Source: Ectobius pallidus (lineage: Eukaryota > Arthropoda > Insecta > Blattodea > Ectobiidae). From it: 64,000 nt of DNA. Where the stretch lies: contig CAXKWD010000003.1 of NCBI GenBank assembly GCA_964059195.1, positions 15,296,606 through 15,360,605 of the forward strand, written 5' to 3'. This document shows positions 10,895 to 21,591 of the stretch, in pieces. The notes under the pieces were generated by a model. The model was given only the letters and a program-made list of their open reading frames with translations, searched no databases and was not told the origin of the DNA. Position 1 is the first letter of the stretch. Every line of letters starts with the position of its first letter. The position numbers and the translations under genes are program-made.

Positions 10895-11525
10895 TATGTT
10901 ACAAAATTAAACTTCAAACCACCTACTCGTGAGTGGTAACATTGTTTAAAAACATCAAGATTTCTGGAAATTATGTCCTTCTGCCTTACGCCTTTATGGA
11001 ACTAGGCCCTTCGATTGCATTTTAGTAAAAGAACAATCCAAAATTTTGAGTTAAAATGTATTTGTATTGCACCATGATCGCTTAAACCCATATTAAAACC
11101 CTTACGATTTATGCTGCGGGAAAGCATCCTACGTTTTTGTTTTATCGCTACCTTTAACTGTGGCAAAAGTTTATACAAGCCCAGCGCCGTCATTTGAAAT
11201 GTTGCCAGAATGGGTTTTAGTTCCGAATTCGCAAGAAGCATTCCCCCAGTGTTCCAGAGTAGGCCGTCAATTCCCCCCCCCCCCCCGCCCTCCACCGCGC
11301 TCTTAACTTCCCATTACTGTACGAAAAACACATTTCTATATAGATTTTACTATTATTCTTAATGGCGATTTTTAAAAATTTATTTGTATCAACACCATGC
11401 CCCATGACACTAAGTAACATTGTCTGATTTAAACAAACCTTCTTAGACTATCTAGAGTAATGCATTTACTTAATAAGCTATGAAATAACGTATCCCAGGA
11501 TATGTTAATAACTGCATATTATGCT
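10895..11525. other. unassigned sequence with a C14 tract
   Basis: Only a run of 14 C at 11273-11286 stands out. It generates glycine-rich spurious minus-strand frames. No element was recognised. Confidence 0.4.
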
Positions 11526-12172
11526 TTTTTTTTATTCAATCCTGAGTTATGGAATTAGACTCTAGGGAAATTCACCCTCTGCAACGAAAATTTTTATATG
11601 AAAAAAAAAAAAAAAAAACATAAGATGTTTTCAGAGGCTCTGAAAAAGAGATTCCTGTCGAGAAAGTTAAAAAAATTTACAAATTATGATACTGCCATCA
11701 TTGTATATTTTTCCCAATCTAACTTATGTAAAAGTACACATACAAGATTTTAATGAACGAGCAATCTTTCATAACTATAAGACAAGGCACAAGAATGATA
11801 TAAACGCACCATAGGTTAAGTAAAACAAGCAACAACTATAAATATCTGCAAGTTAAACTTTTAATAATCTTGCTCAATCTATAAGAGAATTGCCCTCAGA
11901 AGCATTCACTAAATTAATTGTCAAATGGCTAATAACAAAAGCACAATATTCATTAAATGAATTTTTGTCCCTAAAAATCTCAGCCAAAAGGTACCCGACA
12001 TTTGTCTCACAGGTGAGGAAAAACCCCAGAAAAAACTCACCTATTCCGAAAAAATTCCCGACCAGGAATCGAACTCGGGCCCACTGCGTGAGAGGAGCGA
12101 ACGCATCCCCTAGCCACAGCGGTGGAGCAAAATGCAACTTATGGCTTAAAAAACGTATTAACAGACTACAAT
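11526..12172 (+). pseudogene. non-LTR retrotransposon ORF2 C-terminal region (relic)
   Basis: Reading across frames gives, in order, a YSILSYGI stretch, RDSCRES, ILPSLYIFPNLTYVK, YKTRHKND, a LSKTSNNYKYLQVKLFNNLA-like block, SIRELPSEAFTKL and KAQYSLNEFLS. That order is the connection and C-terminal region downstream of the reverse transcriptase domain in insect CR1/jockey-type LINEs. Several stops, an internal A-run (~11602-11618) and frame changes show it is dead. A SINE (11992-12125) is inserted in its last codons. The polymerase and endonuclease domains are absent. Confidence 0.82.
11992..12125 (-). mobile_element. SINE family A, head only, inserted in the LINE
   Basis: The minus strand has the Pol III B-box-like GAGTTCGATTCC, then GGTCGGGAA and CCTCACCTGTGAGACAAATG, as in 23849-24297. 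The LINE flank AGCCAAAAG on the left resembles AGCAAAATG on the right, a possible degraded TSD. The SINE is truncated at its 3' side. Confidence 0.8.
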
Positions 12173-12267
12173 AATATTTTCCTAAGAAAAGTGCACTCAT
12201 CCTTCTTCTTTGTAGGCCTAATTTCTTCATTGGATGCATTTCGGCATTAGGTTATGCCATCCTCAGC

Positions 12268-12770
12268 CCTTAACATACAATTTACAATTTACAATTTATT
12301 ACTCCAAAGTACACGAAAAATATATACAAAAGTTGATACACCCCCCGAAGAAGCAGAGCTTGTGTTCGGGGGTGGTTCAGTTATATATTAGAAATACTTA
12401 TACTAAACAATTACTTTTAAAAAAATGCATAATTTGGAGAAGTATGACAAAATGTTATGTATGAAAGGTTAGAACATGTTCTATTTACAATACAAAGGTA
12501 CGAAGCAATACAACAATAATACATAACAATTTATTTGTTCAAATTTTAGTAAAAAACAAAGAAATTAAGTTCTATCCAAATTTTAAAGTTTAATATGAAA
12601 AATGTTATAACAGTAATAGTCGATAACAGAAGTAATAATTATATAAATTTTCTAATTTTAGACCTAAATTGTTTGTTGTTTAAGCTATTTAGATCAGGAT
12701 GGTTGGTAATAAATGAATTGAATAGTCTTGGGCCAAAACTTGAACATGTTTTGTACCTTTACCGTTGAGT
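12268..12770 (-). pseudogene. non-LTR retrotransposon 3' end with hairpin
   Basis: The minus strand carries GPRLFNSFITNHPDL then KQFRSKIRKFI and a stop near 12641, the C-terminus of a CR1/jockey-type ORF. The 3' UTR contains a hairpin with CCCCCGAA (12342-12349) and TTCGGGGG (12365-12372) arms, and ends in AATTGTAA-type tandem repeats (12268-12300). The rest of the element is missing. The same hairpin type is at 20101-20130, 21931-21959, 27202-27229 and 42790-42818. Confidence 0.78.
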
Positions 12771-13614
12771 ACATGTGAGTTTTGAAGGTATTACAAAGAC
12801 ACCTAACTATTAATTATTGTTGAAAAAAGTATCGTCCATTCTTGTAAATATGCTTTTATATGCTCTTATTTAACTTTGCAATCAATAACAAATTTGATAT
12901 TCTACTCTAGAGTGTAGTTCTAAATTCTCCCATTCAATCGGAGAGGAAAGTAGAATTTATTGCGTTTCTGTCATGAAGAATATAGATTTTAACAGTTTTC
13001 GGTAATATTTAATTTATTTGCAGATATTGTATTGGAGACGAAATGGTTTCGGTTCTGAACGATCAATACTATGCAAATATATCTGGAAAGGCGATACTAG
13101 AGCCATATCTGTGTGGCGGCAGTTTTATTTAGCTTATATTGTCTTGAATGATAAAAAAGCTTGCCGGAAACTTGGCAGCTTCGCTCCATTTGGCAATCCT
13201 GAAAACCACCCCCCCCCCCATACAGTGCTGCCAACCAAACTCGATAATGATGTATGAGGCCAGAGTGTTTCTCTAGCAAATACATGAATCAAGCTTCCTT
13301 CTCTGCAAGTAGAATTATACAATCTAACTCCTATATAACTCAAGTTTTATATGGACTCCACTACTTCGTTATTGCACTTTTGACTTTGCAGTGTCTCCTT
13401 GAACGGCATTGCTCTTCTTGCAGTTGATTATATTGCACTTTGTCTTCTAGATACTTGTTTTTTGAGATCAATTCAGTCGTAAACGAACAAAACTATCGTG
13501 AACAAGATAGAGTTTCTTTAGAATATGGGAGTCTATTATTTGGAAGCATTTGCATTAGCGGTTTGAGCATTAATCGTGAATGTATTATACTACGAGTAGA
13601 CCTCGTGTCCAAAA

Positions 13615-13647
<33 letters not shown>

Positions 13648-13691
13648 AACACAAAACCTAGATCTGCTTTTCATCTTGAAGTGGAATAAAA
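12771..13691. other. unassigned sequence with simple repeats
   Basis: It contains a C11 tract (13209-13219) and a (GAAA)n run (13617-13648). The open frames here are products of these runs. Nothing else was recognised. Confidence 0.4.
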
Positions 13692-14572
13692 AAAAAGAGT
13701 GCGTGGAACGCCACGCGGCAGAAGTAAAACTTTATTTTATTTTCTTATTTTTTCAATTTTTGATTATTGGATTTTTCAATTTTGCATTATTGGACTTTTT
13801 AATATTGGGTTTTTGGGCTTTTTAAATTTTGGATTTTGGACTTTTTAATTTTGGATCTTTGAATTTTGAATTTTGGATTTTTTAAATTTTCGATCTTTGA
13901 ATAGTTAATTTTTTTATTTTTTATTCTTAATTTTTTTATTTTATTATTTATTAAATTTTGGATTTTTGGATGTTATAATTTTTCATTTTTTTTATTTTGG
14001 TAATTTGTATTTTTTAATTTTTTTAATTTTGGATTTTTGGATTTTGGATCTTTGAATTTTTAATTTTGGATTTTTTAAATTTTGATTCTTTGAATTTTAT
14101 TTTTTGGATTTTTTAATTTTGTATTTTAGTTTTTCAATTTTGGATTTTTAGATTTTTTCAATTTTGGTATTTTCAATTTTTAATTTTATTATTTTAAAAT
14201 TTTGGTATTTATTATTTATTAAATTTTGGATTTTTGGATGTTTTAATTTTTAATTTTTAATTTTGTTTTTAAATTTTGGAAATTTGTATTTTTTAATTTT
14301 GGATTTGCGCGGAACCTCCGGGTTCCATAAAATAGATAATATACCTTTAGATTGCTTAGGAATTGTCTATTGCCATTGAGGAAGTAAGGTCTGAAAAATT
14401 TCCTTTGATTACTCCTAATCATTGAGTTGATTGTTTTCTGTGCAGTCCGCACCGAAACAAGTCGGTTTTGAGTGTGACTGATTTTGTGACTGATTGTGAC
14501 TGATTTCGTGACGGTTTTAGTGTGACTGATTTTCTCGATTTACCCTCTACCGCCACTAAATAAGTTTTACTT
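13692..14572 (+). mobile_element. non-autonomous A/T-array element, family H (copy 2)
   Basis: Plus-strand order: hairpin CGTGGAACGCCACG, GGCAGAAGTAAAACTT, a ~570-bp array of TTTTGGATTTTT / AATTTTGGAT variants, the embedded LINE 3' UTR (14308-14390), GTTGATTGTTTTCTGTGCAG, tandem GTGTGACTGATTT units, then AGTTTTACTT. It is the mirror of copy 1 (3915-4600). The long array gives no protein. Confidence 0.75.
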
Positions 14573-14956
14573 AAAAAATTAAAACTCTTACACATACCTT
14601 ACTTTTCCGCAGAAAAGACGATAGTTAAATATAAAAGGCCCCCAAATCCGAGGTGATCTTATAGCACAGATCAGCCATTTCACGGAAAGTGAGTTTGAAG
14701 TGTCCAGACTGTAACACTTTTTAAATATTAATTTAAAATATGTCATCATTGAAAAATTATGAAAATAATTTTCATTACTATTTATTTATTTTCAATGCTT
14801 CGTGTAACACTTATAGGCTGCCTTATGACAAAGAGTACCAAACATTAAAAATACAGAAGGAAATAAACAAATATAAACTTAAACCAATGAACCCGACTAT
14901 GCAACATAATAATGTTGCACTTGAATACACATATAAGCAAACACAAGCAAAATGAA

Positions 14957-15255
14957 TTAAATATATGCATGGTTTCGAAATATGGCCAAAGATCCTTTCA
15001 ATACTGCCAAAGCGACGTCTTCCAGAATGTGTTTAGGAAGGCTAAATTTTTGACAGACATTGGCCATTATATGAGGGATGGTTCCTCGGGCCCCTATCAT
15101 TAAACCCATCACACTGATAGACGTAAAGTTGTATTTTTGTTTGTAAAAATTTACAGTGAGTTCATAAATCTTTCGTTTCTCTGCATCCACCTCTTCTGGC
15201 TGCTGTTCATAGGATTCGAACCTGATGGTAGAGTCCAGTATATATCCTTCAGATG
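14957..15255 (-). pseudogene. non-LTR retrotransposon ORF2 C-terminal fragment
   Basis: An open minus frame reads GYILDSTIRFESYEQQPEEV, then KRKIYELTVNFYKQKYNF, VMGLMIGARGTIP, FSLPKHILEDVALAVLKGS, and stops at 14957-14959. D-x-T-I-R-[FY]-E, then EK(R/K)-x-IY, then a GARGTIP-type turn is a familiar C-terminal segment of insect reverse transcriptase ORFs. It is open for ~98 codons but lacks every catalytic domain. It lies inside the TIR element 14669-15929. Confidence 0.7.
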
Positions 15256-15272
15256 ACGAAGGTTTAAAGCAG

Positions 15273-15756
15273 GTATGGGCAACCTTTGGAAAGATGCGGG
15301 CTAAACTTGACGATATTTATGAAGTGGCGGGCCGGAGATAATAGGTAGTTGTGAAAAAATAATCGTGATACGGTTTTTTGTATTTATAAAGTTTAATGCT
15401 AAAATCACATAAATGAGAACAATATCGAACTGATTAGGTATTTATTTACAATCAGCAGATATTAATGAGAAGCTGGAGCTTGAACTTGAGAAACAAGAAA
15501 ATCAATGTTGGCATCAATCCCACTAACACACAAGCGCAAAGTGTTTTCAAAATTTTCATCTGTAAGTCTGGTTCGATACTTTGATTTAGGCCTATTGCAG
15601 CATTTTTCTAGCGCTGACCGGAAGGAACACCCTCGTAGTTCAGGCTTTTGTTTCCCCCCTCTTTTCGAGCGCGGCTTTAAAATGTTCCGCGGGCCGGCTC
15701 AAAATTCGGGGCGGGCCACATCCGGCCCGCGGGCCTCCTATTGCTGCCTTCACTGG
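15273..15756. mobile_element. hAT-like (Charlie-type) non-autonomous fragment
   Basis: It starts CAGGTATGGGCAACCTTTGG and, near its other end, has GGGCCGGCTC, CGGGCCACATCCGGCCCGCG and CTTCACTG. The GGGCCGG / CGGCCCGCGGGCC ends are typical of Charlie-like hAT MITEs. The termini are imperfect and no 8-bp TSD could be found. Confidence 0.6.
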
Positions 15757-15980
15757 AAATGACATGAACCTCTTCATACACATAGTAACCAACTCCCCTT
15801 AAAGTTTTGGCAAGAACTAATTCTCAAAATTAATTTCATAATTTTTCAGAGATGACATATTTTGAATTAATATTAAAAAGTTGTTACGGTCTGGACATTT
15901 CAGGCTCACTTTCTGTGGAATGGCTGAGATATAAAAAAATTAAATTTAAATTTACATGAATTAAAACAATTATAAAATGA

Positions 15981-16507
15981 CTAGCATGTGCCCGCGGCTT
16001 CGCCCGCGATAATTATTTCAAGAAGTAAAAATTAAGAGCATAATAGTTAAATCATTACATTTATTAACACCTAAATCGCATGGACTGCATACCACGATCA
16101 GATAGCATCGACTGGTAAAAGCGACCTCAGATTCGAGTTTCTTGGCCAAGAAAACATCTGTATAGTGAGATTCGTCCAAATAAAACAACGTTTGACCATA
16201 TTTAGGGCTTACAACATTCAAGCGATCGCGAAAGTTTTGTTTTCAAGGTTTGACAAAAATAGCCAAAGCCAACTGTAATTGATTTGACATTGAAATGTAT
16301 AACTGAAAACTTATGTTTTGAAAACGCAAAAAATGCACGGTTTTTCGCCAGTTTTTCACTCATAACTCACGAACGAAAACTAAAATTAAAATTCCGGCTT
16401 CGAGGTGCATTTTCCGACCCTTCAGCACACCTATGTTTAAAATTTCAGATCTCTGGGTTCAGTAGATTTCGCTGGACATCGAGGAGAATTCCTTTTATTA
16501 ATATAGA
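15981..16507 (-). mobile_element. non-autonomous Helitron
   Basis: On the minus strand it begins TCTATATTAATAAAAGG and ends GGGCACATGCTAG, with the hairpin CGCGG-GCGAAG-CCGCG just before the end. The host bases are A on the 5' side and T on the 3' side (T16508 and A15980 on plus). It abuts an older Helitron fragment (16514-16830). Length 527 bp; no ORF. Confidence 0.88.
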
Positions 16508-16513
16508 TAATAT

Positions 16514-16830
16514 GAATTATAATGATACCTTCTCTAATTTGTCAAACATCCATTTAATTTAATCCAAGCCCACCTGATACCGCTGGTAACAATACGTTCT
16601 GTGAATTTGTTTTGATAATTCTATGTAAAAAGGGAATAAGTATTTTCAAAAACATTTAATTTTTGGCATTTAGAATCAGAATTTTTCAAAATCCTTTCTT
16701 AGTGAGCACCTACATTATGAAGCGGAGGTACTGTCAAAATACCAAGTCTCTACCTGTTATAGTTTAGGCTGTACGTTGATTCCTGTCATTCAGTCAGTCA
16801 GGAAAAAGCCTTTTATATATATAGAGATAG
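16514..16830 (-). mobile_element. Helitron family Q, 5' fragment
   Basis: The minus strand has TATAAAAGGC, TCAGTCAGTC, GGAATCAACGTACAGCC, TAACAGGTAGAGACTTGG and TGAAAATACTTA, as in the complete copies 49013-49877 and 50191-51056. The 3' portion is missing beyond 16514. Confidence 0.78.
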
Positions 16831-16944
16831 AGAAGATCTATTTTGAAGTCAAGATTATATTATGTTGATGTATTAAGATATTATGTACCATTTGCGGACA
16901 AGTGCATGCCGCGAAATAACGCGACTGTCGTAGGTAAAAATGTA

Positions 16945-17460
16945 TGACAATTATCCTGTCGGTTATATTATATGGATTAAATACTTGGTCGCTTACTCTG
17001 CGGGAAGAACATAATCTGAGATGTTCGAAAACAGGAAAATATTTGGACCTAAGAGAGATGAAAATGGGGACTGGAGAAAAATGCATAACGACGAGCTTCA
17101 TGACCTATACTCTTCAACGGATATAGTAAGGGTAATTAAATCTAGGAGGATGAAATGGGCTGGACATGTTGTGTGCATGGGGGAGGAAAGACATATCTCA
17201 AAAATATTGACTGGGAGACCCGAATGAAAAAGACCACCTTGAAGACCTAGATGTAGGTGAGAGGAGAATATCAGGATAGATTTAAGGGAAGTGGGATTTT
17301 CGAGGGATAATTGGATGCAGTTGGCACAGAATAGGGTTGAATGGCGGGCTCAGGTAAGCACGGCAATGAACCTCTGGGTTCCATCAAATAGATAATATTC
17401 CTTTAGCTTGTTTTGGAATTGTCTATTGCCATTGAGTAAGAAAGTAAATCAGTAAGTAAC
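16945..17460 (+). pseudogene. non-LTR retrotransposon 3' end (WAGHV type)
   Basis: Two overlapping frames give ILSVILYGLNTWSLTLREEH then, after a frameshift, FENRKIFGPKRDENGDWRKM, HNDELHDLYSSTDIVRVIKS, RRMKWAGHVVCMGEERHI and LTGRPE followed by a stop. These are the LYG-x-x-TW, LREEH, KIFGPKRDE and WAGHV motifs of a common insect LINE C-terminus. The 3' UTR (17368-17460) ends in AGTAAG-type repeats. Polymerase domains are absent. Copies: 1972-2300, 2311-2424 and 58441-58960. Confidence 0.88.
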
Positions 17461-17774
17461 AAAAGTCTAAAGAGGCTGCATATATTATAACACATGCAAA
17501 TACAAAAACAGCTAAGTTTCTGTATTACTGGAAAAAAGATGGAATTTCATGAAAACCTTAGCGGTGCTTAATACATAGGAAAAGGCCCAAGCATTTTCCT
17601 TTCTATATCTTCTGCAGCATATTTTCCTCATTTATAGATAGTTAAGTATTGAATCATAAATAAAACACCACATAAAGCCATTGGGTTGTCATAATTTGCA
17701 ACTAAATAAGATTTAAAGTAGCAACTATCAATAAGCATTCGCGTTTAATGGACATTCAAGCTCTAAATGGTACC
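17461..17774. other. unassigned sequence
   Basis: No feature recognised. Confidence 0.4.
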
Positions 17775-18023
17775 TTAATACACATTCATAGCCAATTCTG
17801 TTTCTTTATAAACTGCAACTTTACGCTCTGGGGGAAACACATTTGAGATCAACCTTATTTTCTCTAGCACTCTTCTAGAGAGCGCCAAAAGTCCACCCTG
17901 ATATTTATGTAACGATATATTTTCGTCATAAACGTTTTCATGAATGCAATGAAAATACTCTCTATAAAATTTTACAGGCAATAAGCCTGTTTCTGGTGTC
18001 TTGAAAGCTGTAAAAACCTCCAT
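17775..18023 (-). other. unrecognised open frame, possible exon
   Basis: An ATG-started frame of 82 codons (open upstream to about 18077 without an ATG) begins MEVFTAFKTPETGLLPVKFY, and ends with a VFPPERKVAVYKETE-type stretch before the stop. Its composition is balanced and not a by-product of a simple repeat, unlike most frames here. I do not recognise a domain, signal peptide or membrane segment. It lies outside the mapped repeats. It could be an exon, an old captured gene piece or chance. Confidence 0.25.
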
Positions 18024-18059
18024 ATTTATCCGGAATGCGAATCCATAACTGTCCAATAC

Positions 18060-18596
18060 GGTACAGTATATACAGTATTAAGAAAGAGTGAGACCTGGAG
18101 AAATAAAGTTATGGAGAACACTTGGGTCTAAGTTTTATTTAAATACCCCCTTCAACCCCCGAGCCCACCGGTTATTGCACACCATAACAATTGGGAACCA
18201 TGTTATTCCCTCTGGCAATATGAGAGAGTATTAGTGTAGCTACCCCGGCCCTTCGGTATTATTTCTCAAAATTGTTTAACTTTCTGACAGTTGTTAGAAA
18301 TGTGTTCGCTTTAGTTTTCATATGGGACTATTATTCGAATGGGTCTCGCAGCAGCCTTCACAATGGAGCTTACTTTTGTTTTTGTGTTTTACCTGCAACA
18401 ACAGAAGAAAGTTGTTTCTCTCTGGAAGTGCCCGTTTGCATTATTAAAAGTGTTTATTGTCAAAGTTTATAATAAAAAAAAATATGCACAAGGGATTCAG
18501 ATCGCTTCAACTACTTTGATAAATTGCATGTTGATATATGGGTATGTGAGAGCAAATCTAGGCCTATAGCAAATTTAAATTATAGGTTTTCACTTT
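18060..18596. other. unassigned sequence
   Basis: No element or gene recognised; two overlapping plus-strand frames have no signature. Confidence 0.4.
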
Positions 18597-18710
18597 TAGT
18601 CCAACAAATTGTCAGGAATGGATGCAAAATTTCGGGTAGAGCTACTTTTTTTTTATGATGTCTGGGATGGTTTTGAGAGTAATTTCTGACATTTTGCCAA
18701 TTTTTTTTTT
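18597..18710 (+). mobile_element. terminal fragment of the Academ-like element
   Basis: It begins TAGTCCAACAAATTGTC and continues GGATGCAAAATTT, GGGTAGAGCTA, GATGTCTGGGATGG and GACATTTTGCCAA, matching the outer ~110 bp of the inverted repeats of 29972-32893. The left boundary coincides with the first base of the full element; the fragment is broken after 18710. Confidence 0.85.
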
Positions 18711-18776
18711 AAATAGATCTTAAGAAGTTGCTGGTTGCAAGAAACAATGAACGAACTGCACTCTTAATAAAAACCT

Positions 18777-18900
18777 TGTTTTTAGGTAGATTTCGAAGAA
18801 AAATCTACCTATTGGGATCGGTACCATGTCATGACTTTCGAAAAATTCTTTCATATCTTTACGTTTCATGCCTCCCTAAGTACGAAACCACCGCCTGTTC
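18777..18900 (+). repeat. short repeat family M
   Basis: It starts with the hairpin AGGTAGATTTC / GAAAAATCTACCT, then ATCGGTACCATGTCATGAC-type sequence and GTACGAAACCACCGCC, followed by an A-run. A second copy lies at 19268-19392 in the same orientation, 490 bp downstream. Confidence 0.75.
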
Positions 18901-18913
18901 AAAAAAAATTGTT

Positions 18914-18939
18914 ATATATATATATATATATATATATAA
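18914..18939. repeat. (AT)n microsatellite
   Basis: A run of alternating A and T directly after the A-tail of the M repeat. Confidence 0.9.
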
Positions 18940-19267
18940 CTTCTGTTGTTTTGGTTATCCACACATTTTCCATGTACTGTATTGTAATATTACTAGCATC
19001 AAATGACACGAACGATATCTTGTGTTTATTCTGTCTGCTTAACGCCTGATAGCTTATTGCGGCAACTTCTCCTGCACGCGTGTATTGCACATAGCATACA
19101 CGGCATTCATCAGGCGTCGACAGTTGATTTGGTGTCTTGTAGTCACTACCTTGGCTAAAGTCTAGTCGTTGTAAGAAGGAAACCTGAAGTAAACAAAATC
19201 CAGTACCTCTGTTTCACTCTAGTACATTACTCGTATGACTTAAGAGTGAGACAGACAGACATACTGG
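18940..19267. other. unassigned spacer between two M repeats
   Basis: About 330 bp without a recognised feature. Confidence 0.4.
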
Positions 19268-19392
19268 TTTTTAGGTAGATTTTGAAGAAAAATCTACCTA
19301 TTGCAATCGATACCATGTCATGACTTTCGAAAAAATTCTTTCATATCTTTAAGTTTCATGCCTCCCTAAGTACGAAACCACTACTAGTGGTA
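19268..19392 (+). repeat. short repeat family M
   Basis: AGGTAGATTTTGAAGAAAAA with the arm ATCTACCT, then CATGTCATGACTTTCG and CCTAAGTACGAAACCAC; nearly identical to 18777-18900. Confidence 0.75.
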
Positions 19393-19420
19393 CTAACCGC
19401 TAGCAGCCGTAAGTTTGAAG

Positions 19421-19612
19421 ATATTCCTTCACATATGTTTATCGAACTAGACCTTTGTTCTTCCGTAAGCCCTGCTTAATGAATCGACCTGGAGATTAAC
19501 TCGAAAATTGATAAGAAAACTATCTTATTTTCTGTATATCATAATTTCAGTTATCACTGATTAAACAAAAGCATTTTGGCACATTCTTATTTCAGCTAAC
19601 CGATTTTATTTT
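19421..19612 (+). mobile_element. family N, 3' fragment
   Basis: It has ATATTCCTTCACATATG, CTTTGTTCTTCCGTAAGCC, TGATTAAACAAAAGCATT and TTGGCAC, then CGATTTTATT. It shows the uninterrupted sequence at the point where a G element is inserted in the copy at 6282-7365. Confidence 0.75.
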
Positions 19613-19769
19613 TAATGTCATTAGTCAAAATAAAAACAAACTTAATCCAAATGATAAGAAAATAATAACTCATGTTTAACTTATAAAATGGATTTCTGGT
19701 ATCTGGTCACTTCTTGAAATCTCTAAATCATCAATTAGTATTTTAACCAGTTGTATACAACTTGAAATC

Positions 19770-20165
19770 AACAATGCTCCTCACTATCTTACCAAGCAGA
19801 ATCAAAATTCAATTCTTTATGAACCAAAATATATTACCTCTGCTGGATTAAATCACAGCATAAATTTCGGCACAAGATTATACAACTCACTAATAAGAGC
19901 TCATCCTGAGCTAAAATGAACTAAATGTACGCAGATTCAAGAAACAAATTCGTAAAATTTATACAGCCTAGTGTGTTACTCATTTTGCATTCTCCTAGTG
20001 TTTGGTGTGCAATGTATGAAGAGTGACTTTTTTAAATAAATTTTTGGTTTGCAGTTCCAGTAATTTATTGGTTATATTTTCTGTTACTCTGCTGAACTGT
20101 GCCCGAACACAAGCTTTTGCTCATTCGGGCCCCTGTAATGATTGTATTATATTTTACGCAGGTGG
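19770..20165 (+). pseudogene. non-LTR retrotransposon 3' end with hairpin
   Basis: The frame gives NAPHYLTKQNQ, YEPKYITSAGLNHSINFG and TRLYNSLIRAHPELK before a stop, then in another frame LNVRRFKKQIRKIYTA. It resembles the C-terminus at 27885-28303 (GLNHSINFGPRFYNSM). The 3' UTR has a hairpin with GCCCGAA (20101-20107) and TTCGGGC (20124-20130) arms and leads into a TAA microsatellite. Confidence 0.82.
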
Positions 20166-20167
20166 AA

Positions 20168-20168
20168 A

Positions 20169-20208
<40 letters not shown>

Positions 20209-20209
20209 T
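20168..20209 (+). repeat. (TAA)n tail
   Basis: About 14 TAA units follow the LINE 3' end, probably its tail. Confidence 0.85.
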
Positions 20210-20228
20210 TGATAATGATGATGATGAT

Positions 20229-20985
20229 CAGGGCCCGGATTCTGATGACCTAAAATTGTTTGAAAAATGACCTATCAAATGACCTTAAATTTTAAAGAAA
20301 ATGACTTAATAATTATAAAAAAATGACCTAAAAACTGATATTTCATTTATAAAAAATTAGTACTGTGCACACAAATGGATAGAGTAGTTTGTACATAATT
20401 GTAAAAACTATAAATAACTTTTGAATGTTCTTTTCTCACGGAAATTTATACTGACACTAAGACAATGGGCAGTCAAAATGCGGCATTTTGTTTGTGGTCT
20501 GCCGGATTATATTGTTGTTTATTGAGGGTAAACATTAGTTTGCACTCTCAAATCCAATCAGGTGGCAGAATCTGGTGCAAAGTCAATCTAATAACAATAG
20601 TAATATATTACAAAATTTTGGTGTTTCTTTGATTCTCATTTTCGACTGAGATATAACAACACTTTAATGCCGAAATTTTCCTTCTTGTATTAAGAAACAA
20701 CACTTCAAAGAGAGCACCGCTAGCGACGAAAAAAAATGTTAATACACTCAATGTAAATACATGAAAATGACTAAACAAGGAAGGAAATGAAAGGAAAATG
20801 ACAAAATAATGACCTAAAATTGAAATAAATGTCCTAAAAATATAAAACTGCATAAAATGACAAAAAATGACCTAATAAAAATGCATTTCTATAATCAAGA
20901 GGCCATGACTAGGATTTATCTACAAGTTGGCAATGTCTATGCAGCATCATTAAAAAGATGGCATGTCATTAAAATGCGGGCCCTG
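20229..20985 (-). mobile_element. hAT non-autonomous element, family J
   Basis: The ends CAGGGCCCGGATTCTGATGAC and, inverted, CAGGGCCCGCATTTTAATGAC are terminal inverted repeats. The flanking octamers ATGATGAT (20221-20228) and ATAATGAT (20986-20993) differ at one base. The body is rich in AAATGACCTAAA-type motifs. Orientation is set against the copy at 46008-47218. It has no transposase. Confidence 0.85.
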
Positions 20986-21000
20986 ATAATGATGATGATA

Positions 21001-21072
<72 letters not shown>
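21001..21072. repeat. (TAA)n microsatellite
   Basis: More than 20 TAA units next to the right end of the hAT element. Confidence 0.95.
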
Positions 21073-21591
21073 GCTGTTGGTTAAAACGAAATAAAATTGA
21101 ATCAAGGTTAATGCAACAAAACAGACAGTATAAGTATAGGCCTAACTGACAGTTAATTCTGTAATCTAACCACAGATTAAATTATTTATACAATTGGGCC
21201 ATGGATTGTTATTTGCTTCAATATAGGGAATGTTACATAGGTAAGCATGAAGACGGGGATAATATTTGACGTAACATGTGATGGCTGAGAGTAGCATAAA
21301 TGAAGCTGAGCTACGCTGGATCAATGTTACCACTAGCAACGGCAGCAGAGTTGTTAACAGTTGTACATTGTGCAGGGAGGGGGGGAGAGGATGGTGGTAC
21401 AATTAATGTCCTTCCAATCTGAAAGCATGACACAATCAACTGGTGAAGATTGCGACTATGAATTAGTAAACCACGCTAATGCATGTCCCCGTTTCCTCTG
21501 ACCTTTGGGGATCACAAGATCCCAATGGTTCCTCAAATTATTTATCAGACTTGCTGGGCCTAACTCATATCAACGTGCAATTATTTTAGTG
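21073..21591. other. unassigned sequence
   Basis: No element or gene recognised. Confidence 0.4.

Larger units (their letters stand above)
14669..15929. mobile_element. TIR element (~105-bp inverted arms) with nested pieces
   Basis: The left arm (14669-14772) and right arm (15826-15929) are inverted copies sharing TCAGCCATT, GAAAGTGAG, TGTCCAGAC and AAAATATGTCATC. The interior holds a minus-strand LINE fragment and a hAT-like element. No transposase was seen and no convincing TSD was found, so the superfamily is open. Confidence 0.6.

Noticed and set aside
11002..11420. Glycine-rich minus frames
   Set aside because: Produced by the C14 tract; no family resemblance.
18777..19392. LTR retrotransposon bounded by the two M repeats
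   Set aside because: The repeats are only ~125 bp, lack TG..CA ends, occur singly elsewhere (1276-1428), and the 370-bp interior holds no primer-binding site or coding sequence.
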